Positions 1 through 7,367 of a stretch of DNA of 64,000 bases are shown one piece after another. Every line of letters starts with the position of its first letter. Positions within the stretch are counted from its first letter, which is position 1. The notes under the pieces were generated by a model, which worked only from the letters and a program-made list of their open reading frames with translations, was not told the DNA's origin and searched no databases. The translations under genes and the position numbers were made by a program. The stretch is from Aneurinibacillus sp. Ricciae_BoGa-3 (GTDB taxonomy: Bacteria; Bacillota; Bacilli; Aneurinibacillales; Aneurinibacillaceae). The DNA is taken from NCBI RefSeq assembly GCF_028421645.1, contig NZ_CP116887.1:4337501-4401500 (forward strand). Reading direction: 5' to 3'.

Positions 1-404
1 ATCAGTTATCAGCGGCGACTTAACTATCATATAACATTTAACTTTATTAATCAATAACTTATTTTTTCCATTACTACTATAGTTAGTAGAATAAGCCCTT
101 TGGAAGGTAGGTGCATAGCTTAACACGATTTAATCATTTAATCAATAATTTTTTTACTTCCCATGCACAACGTTGTTGGCTCTATGCCGGAATAATCACG
201 CCCATAGCAAGGTGTTTTACACGGCCTTTTAGTGGAGGCTACGGAGTGGGCAACTCTCAATTATTACTGGAATAATGAAGAGTCAATGGTAGAATAAGTT
301 AAAGAATTTCAATTTTATTACGCAAAGAGCTAAGCGTCATCTATTACAAAGCTAGCAATAGTTCTTATCGATACAAAGAAAATCCGATTAACCAACTGCT
401 TTTT
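1..404. other. AT-rich left-edge region without a recognised gene
   Basis: No convincing gene is visible. The stretch is AT-rich and contains repeated TTTAATCAATAA-like words. A short open stretch on the plus strand around 210-297 ends in a stop but has no ribosome binding site and no family I recognise; it could be a gene remnant. The region probably holds the promoter of the small peptide gene that follows. Confidence 0.4.
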
Positions 405-421
405 TGAGAAAGGGGTTCTCA
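405..421 (+). promoter_or_regulatory. hairpin presenting the ribosome binding site of the small peptide gene
   Basis: TGAGAA (405-410) and TTCTCA (416-421) form a perfect 6-bp stem whose 5-nt loop is AGGGG, the Shine-Dalgarno sequence for the ATG at 423. The stem ends one base before the start codon. Such a structure could limit or gate translation; that is inference. Confidence 0.5.
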
Positions 422-422
422 C

Positions 423-584
423 ATGGTACATACATTAATAAGGGGAGAAAAGGTTGATTTAACTAAGATTAACACTAACGCACCTGAGTGTGGTGGTGAA
501 TTGGAATGCACCCTCGGATATGGAGGTGGATGCGTCAGCCTTCCTTGTAGGTCAAAACGGAAAATCGTTAAAGAGCCCGCCTAG
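423..584 (+). CDS. small cysteine-rich peptide, possible RiPP precursor or bacteriocin-like peptide
   Basis: A 53-residue reading frame with a purine-rich Shine-Dalgarno (AGGGG, 411-415) and a terminator-like hairpin overlapping its 3' end. The N-terminal half is hydrophilic and Cys-free (LIRGEKVDLTK at residues 5-15, reminiscent of the first residues of TerD-family proteins). The core is Gly/Cys-rich with four Cys at 23, 29, 37 and 42 (spacing 5, 7, 4), followed by a basic tail from residue 43. A leader plus Cys/Gly core plus basic tail is compatible with a modified peptide or a small disulfide-rich peptide. No modification enzyme or transporter is seen on the right (lutC is convergent); the left flank lies outside the window. 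The gene is too short for usual ORF cut-offs. Function unknown. Confidence 0.6.
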   Translation: MVHTLIRGEKVDLTKINTNAPECGGELECTLGYGGGCVSLPCRSKRKIVKEPA

Positions 585-615
585 AGTTCTAATTTATAGA
601 AACCACGCGGGCTTT
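571..615. terminator. bidirectional terminator between peptide gene and lutC
   Basis: AGCCCGC (574-580) pairs with GCGGGCT (607-613), with a nested TTCTA/TAGAA hairpin inside the loop. A short T run follows on the plus strand. It overlaps the peptide's last codons and lies between convergent transcription units. Confidence 0.65.
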
Positions 616-653
616 ACTAATCATTTCGTTATCAAATGTTTTAAAAAGATTCC

Positions 654-1373
654 TTAATCAATAACCAACGCATACACAATACCAGGTCCATGCACCCCGA
701 TAGTCAGGTCGTTTTCAATATCGGATGAACGGCTCGGCCCGGTAATAAAATGCACACCCGCAGGCAGTTCAGTTCCAAATCTCCGCTGTAAATCAGTCAT
801 TACTTCTCCCATGCGGGTTTTGATATCAGAAGCTCGTACGATGGCAATAAATACAGTAGGAAGAAGGCTTACCGAGCGTCCCTGTTTGGCGCCGGATACG
901 GCGACCACCGTTCCGGTATGGGCTATCCCATAATCCACAACCGCAATTCCAATATCCGCACCGGCAGCTTTAGCCATGATATTTTCCTGTGATTTTTCAT
1001 TCCAGATGGTCATCTCGGTACCCGGAATTCGATCATCAATATTCGCCTGCTCCAATACCGGATCATCAAAGCGTACTACATATTTTGCCTGCATCTTGCC
1101 TGCAAGTTCCGCAATATACGCAACAGCTTCGTCGATGTCGGCAAACCGCTCTGCAACGCCGCCCATGCTGGTCCAATTGTCCATAAAAAGCTTTATTCGT
1201 TCATTGGGTGGCAACTCATAAGATGTCCAGAAATCCGGCGCACCGCGAAACGGTTGATCCGGTTTACTCGTAATGCGCGGACGTTTTAACCGGGCAGCAA
1301 GGTGATTTAAAAACTCATCTTCTTTTTTCTTGGCCTGCTCATCCAGTTCCCTAATAATATCCTGATTACTCAT
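654..1373 (-). CDS. lutC: lactate utilization protein LutC (LUD domain)
   Basis: A 239-residue LUD-domain (DUF162) protein, the usual LutC length. LutC is the third subunit of the cytosolic LutABC iron-sulfur L-lactate oxidation complex. Family signatures seen include AHTGTVV (about residues 151-157) and GPSRSSDIE near residue 213, characteristic of the LutC/YkgG C-terminus. It starts with ATG overlapping the lutB stop by 4 bp, as in a translationally coupled operon, and is last in the lutP-lutABC cluster. The gene downstream is convergent, with a shared terminator. Confidence 0.93.
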   Translation of the reverse strand: MSNQDIIRELDEQAKKKEDEFLNHLAARLKRPRITSKPDQPFRGAPDFWTSYELPPNERIKLFMDNWTSMGGVAERFADIDEAVAYIAELAGKMQAKYVVRFDDPVLEQANIDDRIPGTEMTIWNEKSQENIMAKAAGADIGIAVVDYGIAHTGTVVAVSGAKQGRSVSLLPTVFIAIVRASDIKTRMGEVMTDLQRRFGTELPAGVHFITGPSRSSDIENDLTIGVHGPGIVYALVID

Positions 1374-2869
1374 TTGTTTTTACCTCGCTTTGCAATAGCC
1401 TCATTCATGCGCTTTAATATTTCTGGATCCATTGATGGTGTGTCCCGGCTTAGCTCCCAGTCAAGCTTGCTCCAGGATTCACGGAAAGACTCTTCAGCCA
1501 TCGTCGGTGCATCCCGGTACGTATTCCACCCTTTCAGCGGACCCATTTTCGACTTAATCACACCATCTTTTGCAACAAATTTTTGCCCAATTTTACCCAG
1601 CTTCATGGATCGTTTAAATCGTCTGTAATCCGACATGACATACTTAAACCCTTTAAAAGCCATTCGTTCTGTGGAAGGCGTATAGCCTTCTTCAACCTTC
1701 TGGCGACGTATATAAACAAGCATATCATGCAACGGAATCTTCACCGGGCATGCTTCATGGCAAGCACCGCACAGGCTTGAAGCGTAGGCAACTTCGCCCC
1801 ACTTCTCCATGTCCTGATTGAGGCGCGGAGTAAGTACAGCCCCAATCGGCCCGCTGTATACCCACCCGTACGTATGGCCGCCAACATGGCGGTATACCGG
1901 ACAAGCATTCAGGCACGCCCCGCAGCGAATGCAGTTAAGCACTTCCTGGAATTCGGGGTCGCCAAGCTGCTCAGACCGGCCATTGTCGATGATGATAATA
2001 TGCATCTCTTCCGGCCCATCTGAATCTTCCGCTCTCCGAGGACCTGTAATGGTGGACATATATACCGTTAACTTCTGGCCCGTAGCGGAACGGGGCAGCA
2101 TGGTCGCCATTACTTCCAGATCTTCCAGTGACGGAATAATCCGCTCCATACCCATATACGTAATCTGCGTCTTGGGCAGGGTGCTCACCATCCGGGCATT
2201 GCCTTCATTAGAGAAAAGAACCATGGAACCCGTTTCGGCTATCGCAAAATTACACCCGGTCATCCCGATATCGGCCTCTAGAAATTTTTCTCGAAGCTTA
2301 GCCCGGGCGAATCCGGCGAGAACTTTCGTATCCGCAGGAAGCGTCTCACCACTCACCTCGGAGAACAAATCAGCAACCTGCTGTTTGTTCTTGTGAATAG
2401 CCGGGATGATGAGATGAGAAGGGGTCTCACCCGCTAACTGAATAATGTATTCGCCCAGATCGGTTTCCACCGCTTCAATCCCCTGCTGCTCAAGCGCATG
2501 GTTGATATGAAGTTCTTCCGACACCATAGATTTCGATTTGGCAACGGACTTTGCTTCTTTCGAGGCTGCAATCTTCATGGTAATATCGACTGCCTCTTCC
2601 GCATTAGAAGCAATGTGGACATGCACCCCATTGGCTCTGGCATTTTTTATAAATTCACCGAGGTAATAATCAAGATGGGCAATGGTGTGCAGGCGGATAG
2701 CCCGCGCCCGCTCGCGCCAATCTTCCCAGTTGCCAAGCTCATCAGACGCCACTTTCTTCCCGGTGCGCAGTTTCTGCGTTGTAAACTTAACCGCATTGCG
2801 CAGGAATTCATCGTTAAGCGCGACCTCCGCGCGCTCCTTTAAAGTAAGGGTTGGATTGAAATCACTCAT
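1370..2869 (-). CDS. lutB: lactate utilization iron-sulfur protein LutB
   Basis: A 499-residue LutB: an N-terminal LUD domain followed by two ferredoxin-like [4Fe-4S] motifs, CIRCGACLNACP near residue 312 and a second C-x2-C-x3-CP motif (LCGACHEACP) near residue 361. In the LutABC complex it is thought to relay electrons from lactate oxidation. It overlaps both lutA (upstream) and lutC (downstream) by 4 bp, so the three are coupled in one transcript. The length is slightly above that of B. subtilis LutB; no damage is visible. Confidence 0.95.
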   Translation of the reverse strand: MSDFNPTLTLKERAEVALNDEFLRNAVKFTTQKLRTGKKVASDELGNWEDWRERARAIRLHTIAHLDYYLGEFIKNARANGVHVHIASNAEEAVDITMKIAASKEAKSVAKSKSMVSEELHINHALEQQGIEAVETDLGEYIIQLAGETPSHLIIPAIHKNKQQVADLFSEVSGETLPADTKVLAGFARAKLREKFLEADIGMTGCNFAIAETGSMVLFSNEGNARMVSTLPKTQITYMGMERIIPSLEDLEVMATMLPRSATGQKLTVYMSTITGPRRAEDSDGPEEMHIIIIDNGRSEQLGDPEFQEVLNCIRCGACLNACPVYRHVGGHTYGWVYSGPIGAVLTPRLNQDMEKWGEVAYASSLCGACHEACPVKIPLHDMLVYIRRQKVEEGYTPSTERMAFKGFKYVMSDYRRFKRSMKLGKIGQKFVAKDGVIKSKMGPLKGWNTYRDAPTMAEESFRESWSKLDWELSRDTPSMDPEILKRMNEAIAKRGKNK

Positions 2870-3597
2870 GCCTCTTTCACTCCTTCATACAGCAATTCTG
2901 CGAGATGCATAACCTTTACCGGTTTGCCTTCATAATGAAGCCGGCCAGATATATTCATCAGACATCCCATATCCATACCAACAAGCACTTCAGCTTCCGT
3001 TTCAAGAATATGATCCACTTTCTCTTCCACCATGGCGCCCGAGATATCCGGCATTTTTACCGCGAAAGTTCCGCCAAATCCACAACAGTCCTCGCCAAAC
3101 GGCAGCTCTACAAACTCCAGGCCCTGCACATTCGCAAGCAATGTACGCGGCTCCTCTTTTATCCCGAGCAGCCGGGTGCCGTGGCAAGATGGATGGTACG
3201 TAACCTTATGCGGAAACTTCGCCCCCAGGTCTTTGACACCCAGCACATTGACAAGGAACTGGCTGAACTCATACGATTTTTCAATCAAACGGTTCGCCTT
3301 CTCCAGCATAACCGGGTCTTCTTTGAAAAGTGTAGGGTAATAATGGTGCACCATTCCCGTGCAAGATCCGGATGGTACTACCACAAAATCACTGTCTTCG
3401 AAAGCCTCGATAATCGTGCGGGCAGAAGCGCGTGCCTCATCCCAATACCCGCTATTAAAAGCCGGCTGGCCGCAGCAGGTCTGTACCTCGGGGAAATCCA
3501 GCTTCACCCCGTATCGGCTAAGAATTTTTGCCATGGCCTCGCCCACCTTCGGGTAAATAGCATCAGATAAACACGTAATAAACATAGAAACTTTCAT
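2866..3597 (-). CDS. lutA: lactate utilization protein LutA (CCG-domain)
   Basis: A 243-residue protein with the two cysteine-rich CCG domains of LutA/GlpC-type proteins: TCCGQPAFNSG near residue 40 and DCCGFGGTF near 167, plus HPSCHGTRLLG between them. These cysteines bind iron-sulfur or related cofactors in LutA-type subunits. It acts with LutB and LutC to oxidise L-lactate to pyruvate. The ATG is preceded by a GGAGAGATG Shine-Dalgarno region. It lies 103 bp downstream of lutP, with a hairpin in the gap. Confidence 0.94.
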   Translation of the reverse strand: MKVSMFITCLSDAIYPKVGEAMAKILSRYGVKLDFPEVQTCCGQPAFNSGYWDEARASARTIIEAFEDSDFVVVPSGSCTGMVHHYYPTLFKEDPVMLEKANRLIEKSYEFSQFLVNVLGVKDLGAKFPHKVTYHPSCHGTRLLGIKEEPRTLLANVQGLEFVELPFGEDCCGFGGTFAVKMPDISGAMVEEKVDHILETEAEVLVGMDMGCLMNISGRLHYEGKPVKVMHLAELLYEGVKEA

Positions 3598-3631
3598 GAT
3601 TCATCTCTCCTTCATAACGTCAAAAGCAAGA

Positions 3632-3671
3632 GGGAGAACCCCGACCGTAATTAAAACGGTGGATCTCTCCC
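3632..3671 (-). other. intercistronic hairpin between lutP and lutA
   Basis: GGGAGA (3632-3637) pairs with TCTCCC (3666-3671), with an inner ACCGT/ACGGT stem. No long U run follows on the minus strand, so it may be a processing or stability element or a partial terminator adjusting lutABC relative to lutP. Confidence 0.45.
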
Positions 3672-3700
3672 CTGTACTCAAACTAACTCCTGATTTTTCT

Positions 3701-5365
3701 CTATGGAATCATCCAAGTTAAATAGTAAGCCTGAACATATGTGATTATACCGACAATAACAAGGAAGAATAGGCTGTGCTTAACGGTGAAACGGAATAAG
3801 TCAGATTCTTTACCCGCAAGACCTACAGCCGCGCAAGCTACCGCTATCGACTGCGGTGAAATCATTTTCCCTGTTACACCACCCGTTGTATTGGCTGCTA
3901 CGAGCAAGGTCTGCTTAACACCGATCTGTGCGGCCGTAACATTCTGCAGATTAGAGAACAATGCATTGCTCGACGTATCCGAACCGGTAAGAAATACCCC
4001 GAGCCACCCTAAGAAAGGCGAGAAGAATGGGAATAATCCACCCGTTGCGGCAAGCGCGAGACCAAGCGTAGATGATATGCCTGAGTAATTAGAAATCATG
4101 GCGAAACCAAGTACCATTGCAATGGAGAAAATCGGTTTAGCCAGCTCTTTTAACGTTTCGCCAAATAATTGGACGCCGTCTTTTGCCTTCATTCTGAGAA
4201 TAACCATCGAGATAATGGCGGCGAGCAAGATCGCCGTTCCCGTCGCAGACACAATGTCAAACTTAAATATACAAGCGTAAGGTGTTAGCTTTTTCATAAT
4301 AGGTGTGGTCTGAAGCACCAAATTATGGAGGCCAGGAACTTTATATTGGAATACAAGATCTTTCAAAGGACCTGTTTTATCAAACAGCTTCTTAAATACC
4401 GGTACGCTCCAAATGGTCACCATAATCGTTAATACAACGAACGGAGACCAGGCTTTAAATATCTGGCCGCCTGTATAGCGTACAGCCTCCGCAGCTGCCG
4501 CCACTTCCCGGTGGGCTGGCGCTTTCTTATCGTCAAAACGGAAAATGCGCTTCGGCTGCCATACTTTTAGGAATAAAGCCAGACAGATTAAGCTGACAAG
4601 CGCGGATGTGATATCCGGAAGCTCAGGTCCGACAAAATTCGAAGTGATAAACTGCGTAATCGCAAAGGATGCCCCGGCTACCAGTACAGCGGGCCAGGTC
4701 TCACGAATGCCACGAATGCCATCCATGATAAACACAAGCCAGAAAGGAACAAATACAGACAGAAGCGGAAGCGTACGCCCGGCCATTTGGCCGATGTGCA
4801 TCGCTGAAATCCCGGTTGTCTGACCCGCAACCGTAATCGGAATCCCCATGGCGCCAAATGCTACCGGCGCCGTGTTAGCAATAAGGCACAATCCGGCTGC
4901 ATAAAGCGGGTTAAAGCCCAGACCAACGAGAAGGGCAGCTGTAATGGCTACCGGAGCACCGAAACCAGCTGCTCCCTCAAGAAATGCACCAAACGAAAAG
5001 CCAACCAGTATGAGCTGCAGCCGCTGGTCTTCCGTAATCGAAACAACTGAAGATCGAATAATCTCAAATTGACCGGTCTTAACCGTAATTTTGTACAGAA
5101 AGACAGCGGTTACAATTATCCAGGCAATCGGCCACAGCCCATAAACAAAACCATAACCTGTAGCAGCCAAGGCCATTTTGATAGGCATCTGATACTCAGT
5201 GATCGCTACAATCACGGTAATCACCACCGTTAACAAGCCGGCTACATGCCCTTTCATGCGAAAAACAGTCAGCGAAAGGAAGAAGAATACGATCGGAATA
5301 AGTGCGACACAAGCAGATAGCCAGATGTTCCCCAGTGGATTGTAAACCTGCGTCCAAGTATGCAT
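3701..5365 (-). CDS. lutP: L-lactate permease
   Basis: A polytopic membrane protein of about 554 residues of the LctP/LutP lactate permease family, importing L-lactate (often glycolate too) by proton symport. Family features include [19 protein letters not shown] (~125-145) and [14 protein letters not shown] in the C-terminal part; the rest is a dozen or more hydrophobic segments. An upstream in-frame GTG exists, but AAAGAGG lies 8 bp before the ATG at 5365, which I take as start. The gene sits between lutR and lutA on the same strand, giving a self-contained uptake, oxidation and regulation locus. Confidence 0.95.
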   Translation of the reverse strand: MHTWTQVYNPLGNIWLSACVALIPIVFFFLSLTVFRMKGHVAGLLTVVITVIVAITEYQMPIKMALAATGYGFVYGLWPIAWIIVTAVFLYKITVKTGQFEIIRSSVVSITEDQRLQLILVGFSFGAFLEGAAGFGAPVAITAALLVGLGFNPLYAAGLCLIANTAPVAFGAMGIPITVAGQTTGISAMHIGQMAGRTLPLLSVFVPFWLVFIMDGIRGIRETWPAVLVAGASFAITQFITSNFVGPELPDITSALVSLICLALFLKVWQPKRIFRFDDKKAPAHREVAAAAEAVRYTGGQIFKAWSPFVVLTIMVTIWSVPVFKKLFDKTGPLKDLVFQYKVPGLHNLVLQTTPIMKKLTPYACIFKFDIVSATGTAILLAAIISMVILRMKAKDGVQLFGETLKELAKPIFSIAMVLGFAMISNYSGISSTLGLALAATGGLFPFFSPFLGWLGVFLTGSDTSSNALFSNLQNVTAAQIGVKQTLLVAANTTGGVTGKMISPQSIAVACAAVGLAGKESDLFRFTVKHSLFFLVIVGIITYVQAYYLTWMIP

Positions 5366-5451
5366 TCGCAACACCTCTTTTACCTCTTAATTTTTATGTG
5401 TACGCCCGAAGGCGAAACAACCTGGGTACATTTTTGTATAGTTCTCGGGTG

Positions 5452-5486
5452 ATCTGATGTTAAGCATATACGTAAGGTGATCAGAT
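5452..5486 (-). promoter_or_regulatory. candidate LutR operator upstream of lutP
   Basis: ATCTGAT (5452-5458) and ATCAGAT (5480-5486) are exact inverted repeats separated by 21 bp in the lutR-lutP gap. The same ATCAGAT word occurs at 6230-6236 upstream of lutR, which suggests one shared regulator. The assignment to LutR is inference. Confidence 0.4.
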
Positions 5487-5502
5487 AACTTGGCCAAAAA
5501 AA

Positions 5503-6204
5503 CTAGCTGAGCATTTTTTTCTCTACTCCCAGCAAGTGATACAGCATGGCCTCTTCCGCCTTACTGCTGTTCTGAAGCCGGATGGCCTCATAAATATCCC
5601 GGTGTTCCTGATACAGCTGTTCAGGGTTAGTCCGGGTTCTGTATAACTTCTGCCTGCTGGCTTTTAGCGTCCGTTCCATGGTTTCTGACATGGAAAGCAT
5701 TACGGACTTTAAAATTTCGTTATGAGAGGCATCTGCAACCGAATAGTGGAAATTCCAGTCTGCCTTATCTCCCAATTCACCCAGCTTCAACGCTTCTTCC
5801 ATTTCTTTAAGTGCCCTTTCAATTCTGGCCAGTTCTTCTTCTGATCGTCTCTCTGCTGCAAGCCGAACCGTTCCTGTTTCGAGAATTTTGCGGACTTCAA
5901 GCAGTTCGTAAATATCCCGTTTGGTCACAAGACGAATGCCTTCGAAGGCGCTTAACAACTCTTCCGGATTAATCTTTGTAACGAATGTCCCTTCTCCCTG
6001 CTTGATCTTAACCAGGCCAATTGTTTTAAGAGAACTAATCGCCTCCCTGACAGTGGACTGGCCTACCCCCATGGTTTCCCCGAGTTCTCTAAGGGATGGG
6101 AGCCTTTCACCGGGCCGATACGTTCCAGATATAATCTGCTCTTTTAAATAGTCTGCTACTTCCTCATATGTTTTTTTAACTTTAAACTGTGGCAACGCTT
6201 TCAA
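5503..6204 (-). CDS. lutR: FadR/GntR-family regulator, LutR-like
   Basis: About 230 residues: an N-terminal GntR winged helix (YEEVADYLKEQIISGTYRPG then LPSLRELGETMGVGQSTVRE, residues 14-55) and a C-terminal all-helical FCD ligand domain, as in LutR/LldR-type repressors that respond to lactate. The first codon at 6204 is TTG, but AGGGG lies only 1 bp before it and about 10 bp before a second TTG (6195), so the start is probably the second TTG. The position directly upstream of lutP and lutABC on the same strand supports control of lactate use. Autoregulation is suggested by ATCAGAT at 6230. Confidence 0.85.
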   Translation of the reverse strand: MKALPQFKVKKTYEEVADYLKEQIISGTYRPGERLPSLRELGETMGVGQSTVREAISSLKTIGLVKIKQGEGTFVTKINPEELLSAFEGIRLVTKRDIYELLEVRKILETGTVRLAAERRSEEELARIERALKEMEEALKLGELGDKADWNFHYSVADASHNEILKSVMLSMSETMERTLKASRQKLYRTRTNPEQLYQEHRDIYEAIRLQNSSKAEEAMLYHLLGVEKKMLS

Positions 6205-6229
6205 CCCCTATTTGGTTTGCGTTCAGGTC

Positions 6230-6236
6230 ATCAGAT
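6230..6236 (-). promoter_or_regulatory. ATCAGAT half-site upstream of lutR
   Basis: This heptamer 26-32 bp upstream of the lutR start matches the half-sites found before lutP. It may be part of a LutR autoregulatory operator. Weak on its own. Confidence 0.3.
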
Positions 6237-6357
6237 GTGTAGCAAGTGGTTTTATCTTAATATAGTATTCAGTCTTTTGTCAATATTCTTCCAAAAAAAA
6301 AAAAAAACAAGAACCACTTTGACCCTTTAAGGTAGGCTATTTATCTTATTCCATAAA

Positions 6358-6420
6358 AAAAGACCAGCAGTTCACGGTGCATTTGTTCAGTAAATGGAGA
6401 GCACACGCAGCTCTGGTCTT
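6358..6420 (-). terminator. long-loop terminator downstream of ccdC
   Basis: AAAGACCAG (6358-6366) pairs with CTGGTCTTT (6412-6420) around a ~45-nt loop containing a small AGAGC/GCTCT hairpin. On the minus strand the outer stem is followed by a run of seven T. It serves ccdC, whose stop is at 6445. Confidence 0.55.
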
Positions 6421-6444
6421 TAACCTTCAAGTAAAGTTTATCGA

Positions 6445-6930
6445 TCAAGTTAATATGGTTTTATCATCTAATTCGCGCTGAACGCGAAGATAACTAAAAT
6501 ACATCGCAATACGCCATGGAACAATCATACCAAATGCAAGAACAAAGAAAAGGCTCCCTGTTTCCATAACATTAATGTACTGGCTAATGTAAGTTTTCAA
6601 GACAAGGCGGATCACCACAAGGCCCAGAAGGATAAAAACAAATGCTTTCGAACGTTTAAGGTATACATCCTTGCCCACCACCTCAAAACGCGAAGTAATA
6701 ATGAGCGGATATGAAAATAACATACCCACAAAAAAAGCAATTATCGCATATTCTACAGGGACGTGAAAACCCGGATATAAAAACATCAAGAACCCTGAAC
6801 TCATAAAAAATGGGGGCAGAATAATTTTTTTAACGGACGCCGGTTTATTGGCAGCTCGCATGCGGACAAAGAAAACCATCAAAGCCATGCATAATGCCAC
6901 AATCGAGCTAATGATTGTTATCAAAACCAT
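6445..6930 (-). CDS. ccdC: CcdC family membrane protein
   Basis: 161 residues with four or five hydrophobic segments, closely resembling CcdC (DUF1453), which in B. subtilis is encoded with the cytochrome c maturation thiol-disulfide transporter CcdA. Recognisable family stretches include KKIILPPFFMSSG (~34-46), YLKRSKAFVFILLGL (~90-104) and AFGMIVPWRIAMY (~132-144). The ATG has a GGGAGGA Shine-Dalgarno. Here it stands alone, not next to ccdA, and is followed by its own terminator. Its biochemical role is not established in the family. Confidence 0.85.
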   Translation of the reverse strand: MVLITIISSIVALCMALMVFFVRMRAANKPASVKKIILPPFFMSSGFLMFLYPGFHVPVEYAIIAFFVGMLFSYPLIITSRFEVVGKDVYLKRSKAFVFILLGLVVIRLVLKTYISQYINVMETGSLFFVLAFGMIVPWRIAMYFSYLRVQRELDDKTILT

Positions 6931-7006
6931 GTCCTCCCTTCAATTGTCAACCGTTCATTCTCTATTATACATAATCACGCAGCGAAGTGAAATATGTAAG
7001 GAAAGC

Positions 7007-7034
7007 GAAAAGCCAGGTGATCCCCGGCTTTTTA
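7007..7034 (-). terminator. terminator of the small acidic protein gene
   Basis: AAAAGCC (7008-7014) pairs with GGCTTTTT around a short loop, with the T run on the minus strand, just after the stop at 7058. Confidence 0.6.
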
Positions 7035-7057
7035 TGATTTGCTGCGATATCACCAAT

Positions 7058-7246
7058 TTATTTAGCCTGTTCGTCCGATGGTTCACCCACGTCCACAAGG
7101 AAAGTGCGCAGCACAGGATCGGCTGCAGGGTTGACCTGGTCAACCACCCCGCCGCCTTCGTCTTCCATGCGGCTTATTCCCTCGTCCGTATCCTCTGTAT
7201 ACACACCGTGCTGCGAGTCTGGACCCTGCGAATTTTCTGCTTTCAT
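7058..7246 (-). CDS. small acidic hypothetical protein
   Basis: A 62-residue, strongly acidic, hydrophilic protein with no membrane segment and no family I recognise. A longer frame runs upstream, but AAAGGAGG sits 7 bp before the ATG at 7246, which fixes the start. The C-terminal half (from VVDQVNPAADPVLRTFLVDV, ~35-54) looks more ordered than the Gln/Asp/Glu-rich N-terminus. It has its own terminator and is divergent from the aconitase gene that starts at 7368. Confidence 0.65.
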   Translation of the reverse strand: MKAENSQGPDSQHGVYTEDTDEGISRMEDEGGGVVDQVNPAADPVLRTFLVDVGEPSDEQAK

Positions 7247-7367
7247 GAGGCTGCCTCCTTTCAGGTAAACTTTAAATCGCGTATGTAGTATGCCCCCTTT
7301 TCCACTTATAACCACTGAAAATTGGCACATACTATACTTGAAAAATAAGGTTGAAAGGACGGGTATT

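Noticed and set aside
210..297. Short open stretch on the plus strand at the left edge
   Set aside because: No start with ribosome site and no recognisable family; left as part of an unexplained region.
6293..6306. Run of fourteen A upstream of lutR
   Set aside because: Homopolymer in non-coding DNA; could be curvature or sequencing slippage, with no functional evidence.
7321..7350. Possible Sigma-54 (-24/-12) promoter before the first aconitase (TTGGCAC...)
   Set aside because: The GC at -12 with correct spacing is missing; only the GG element is present.
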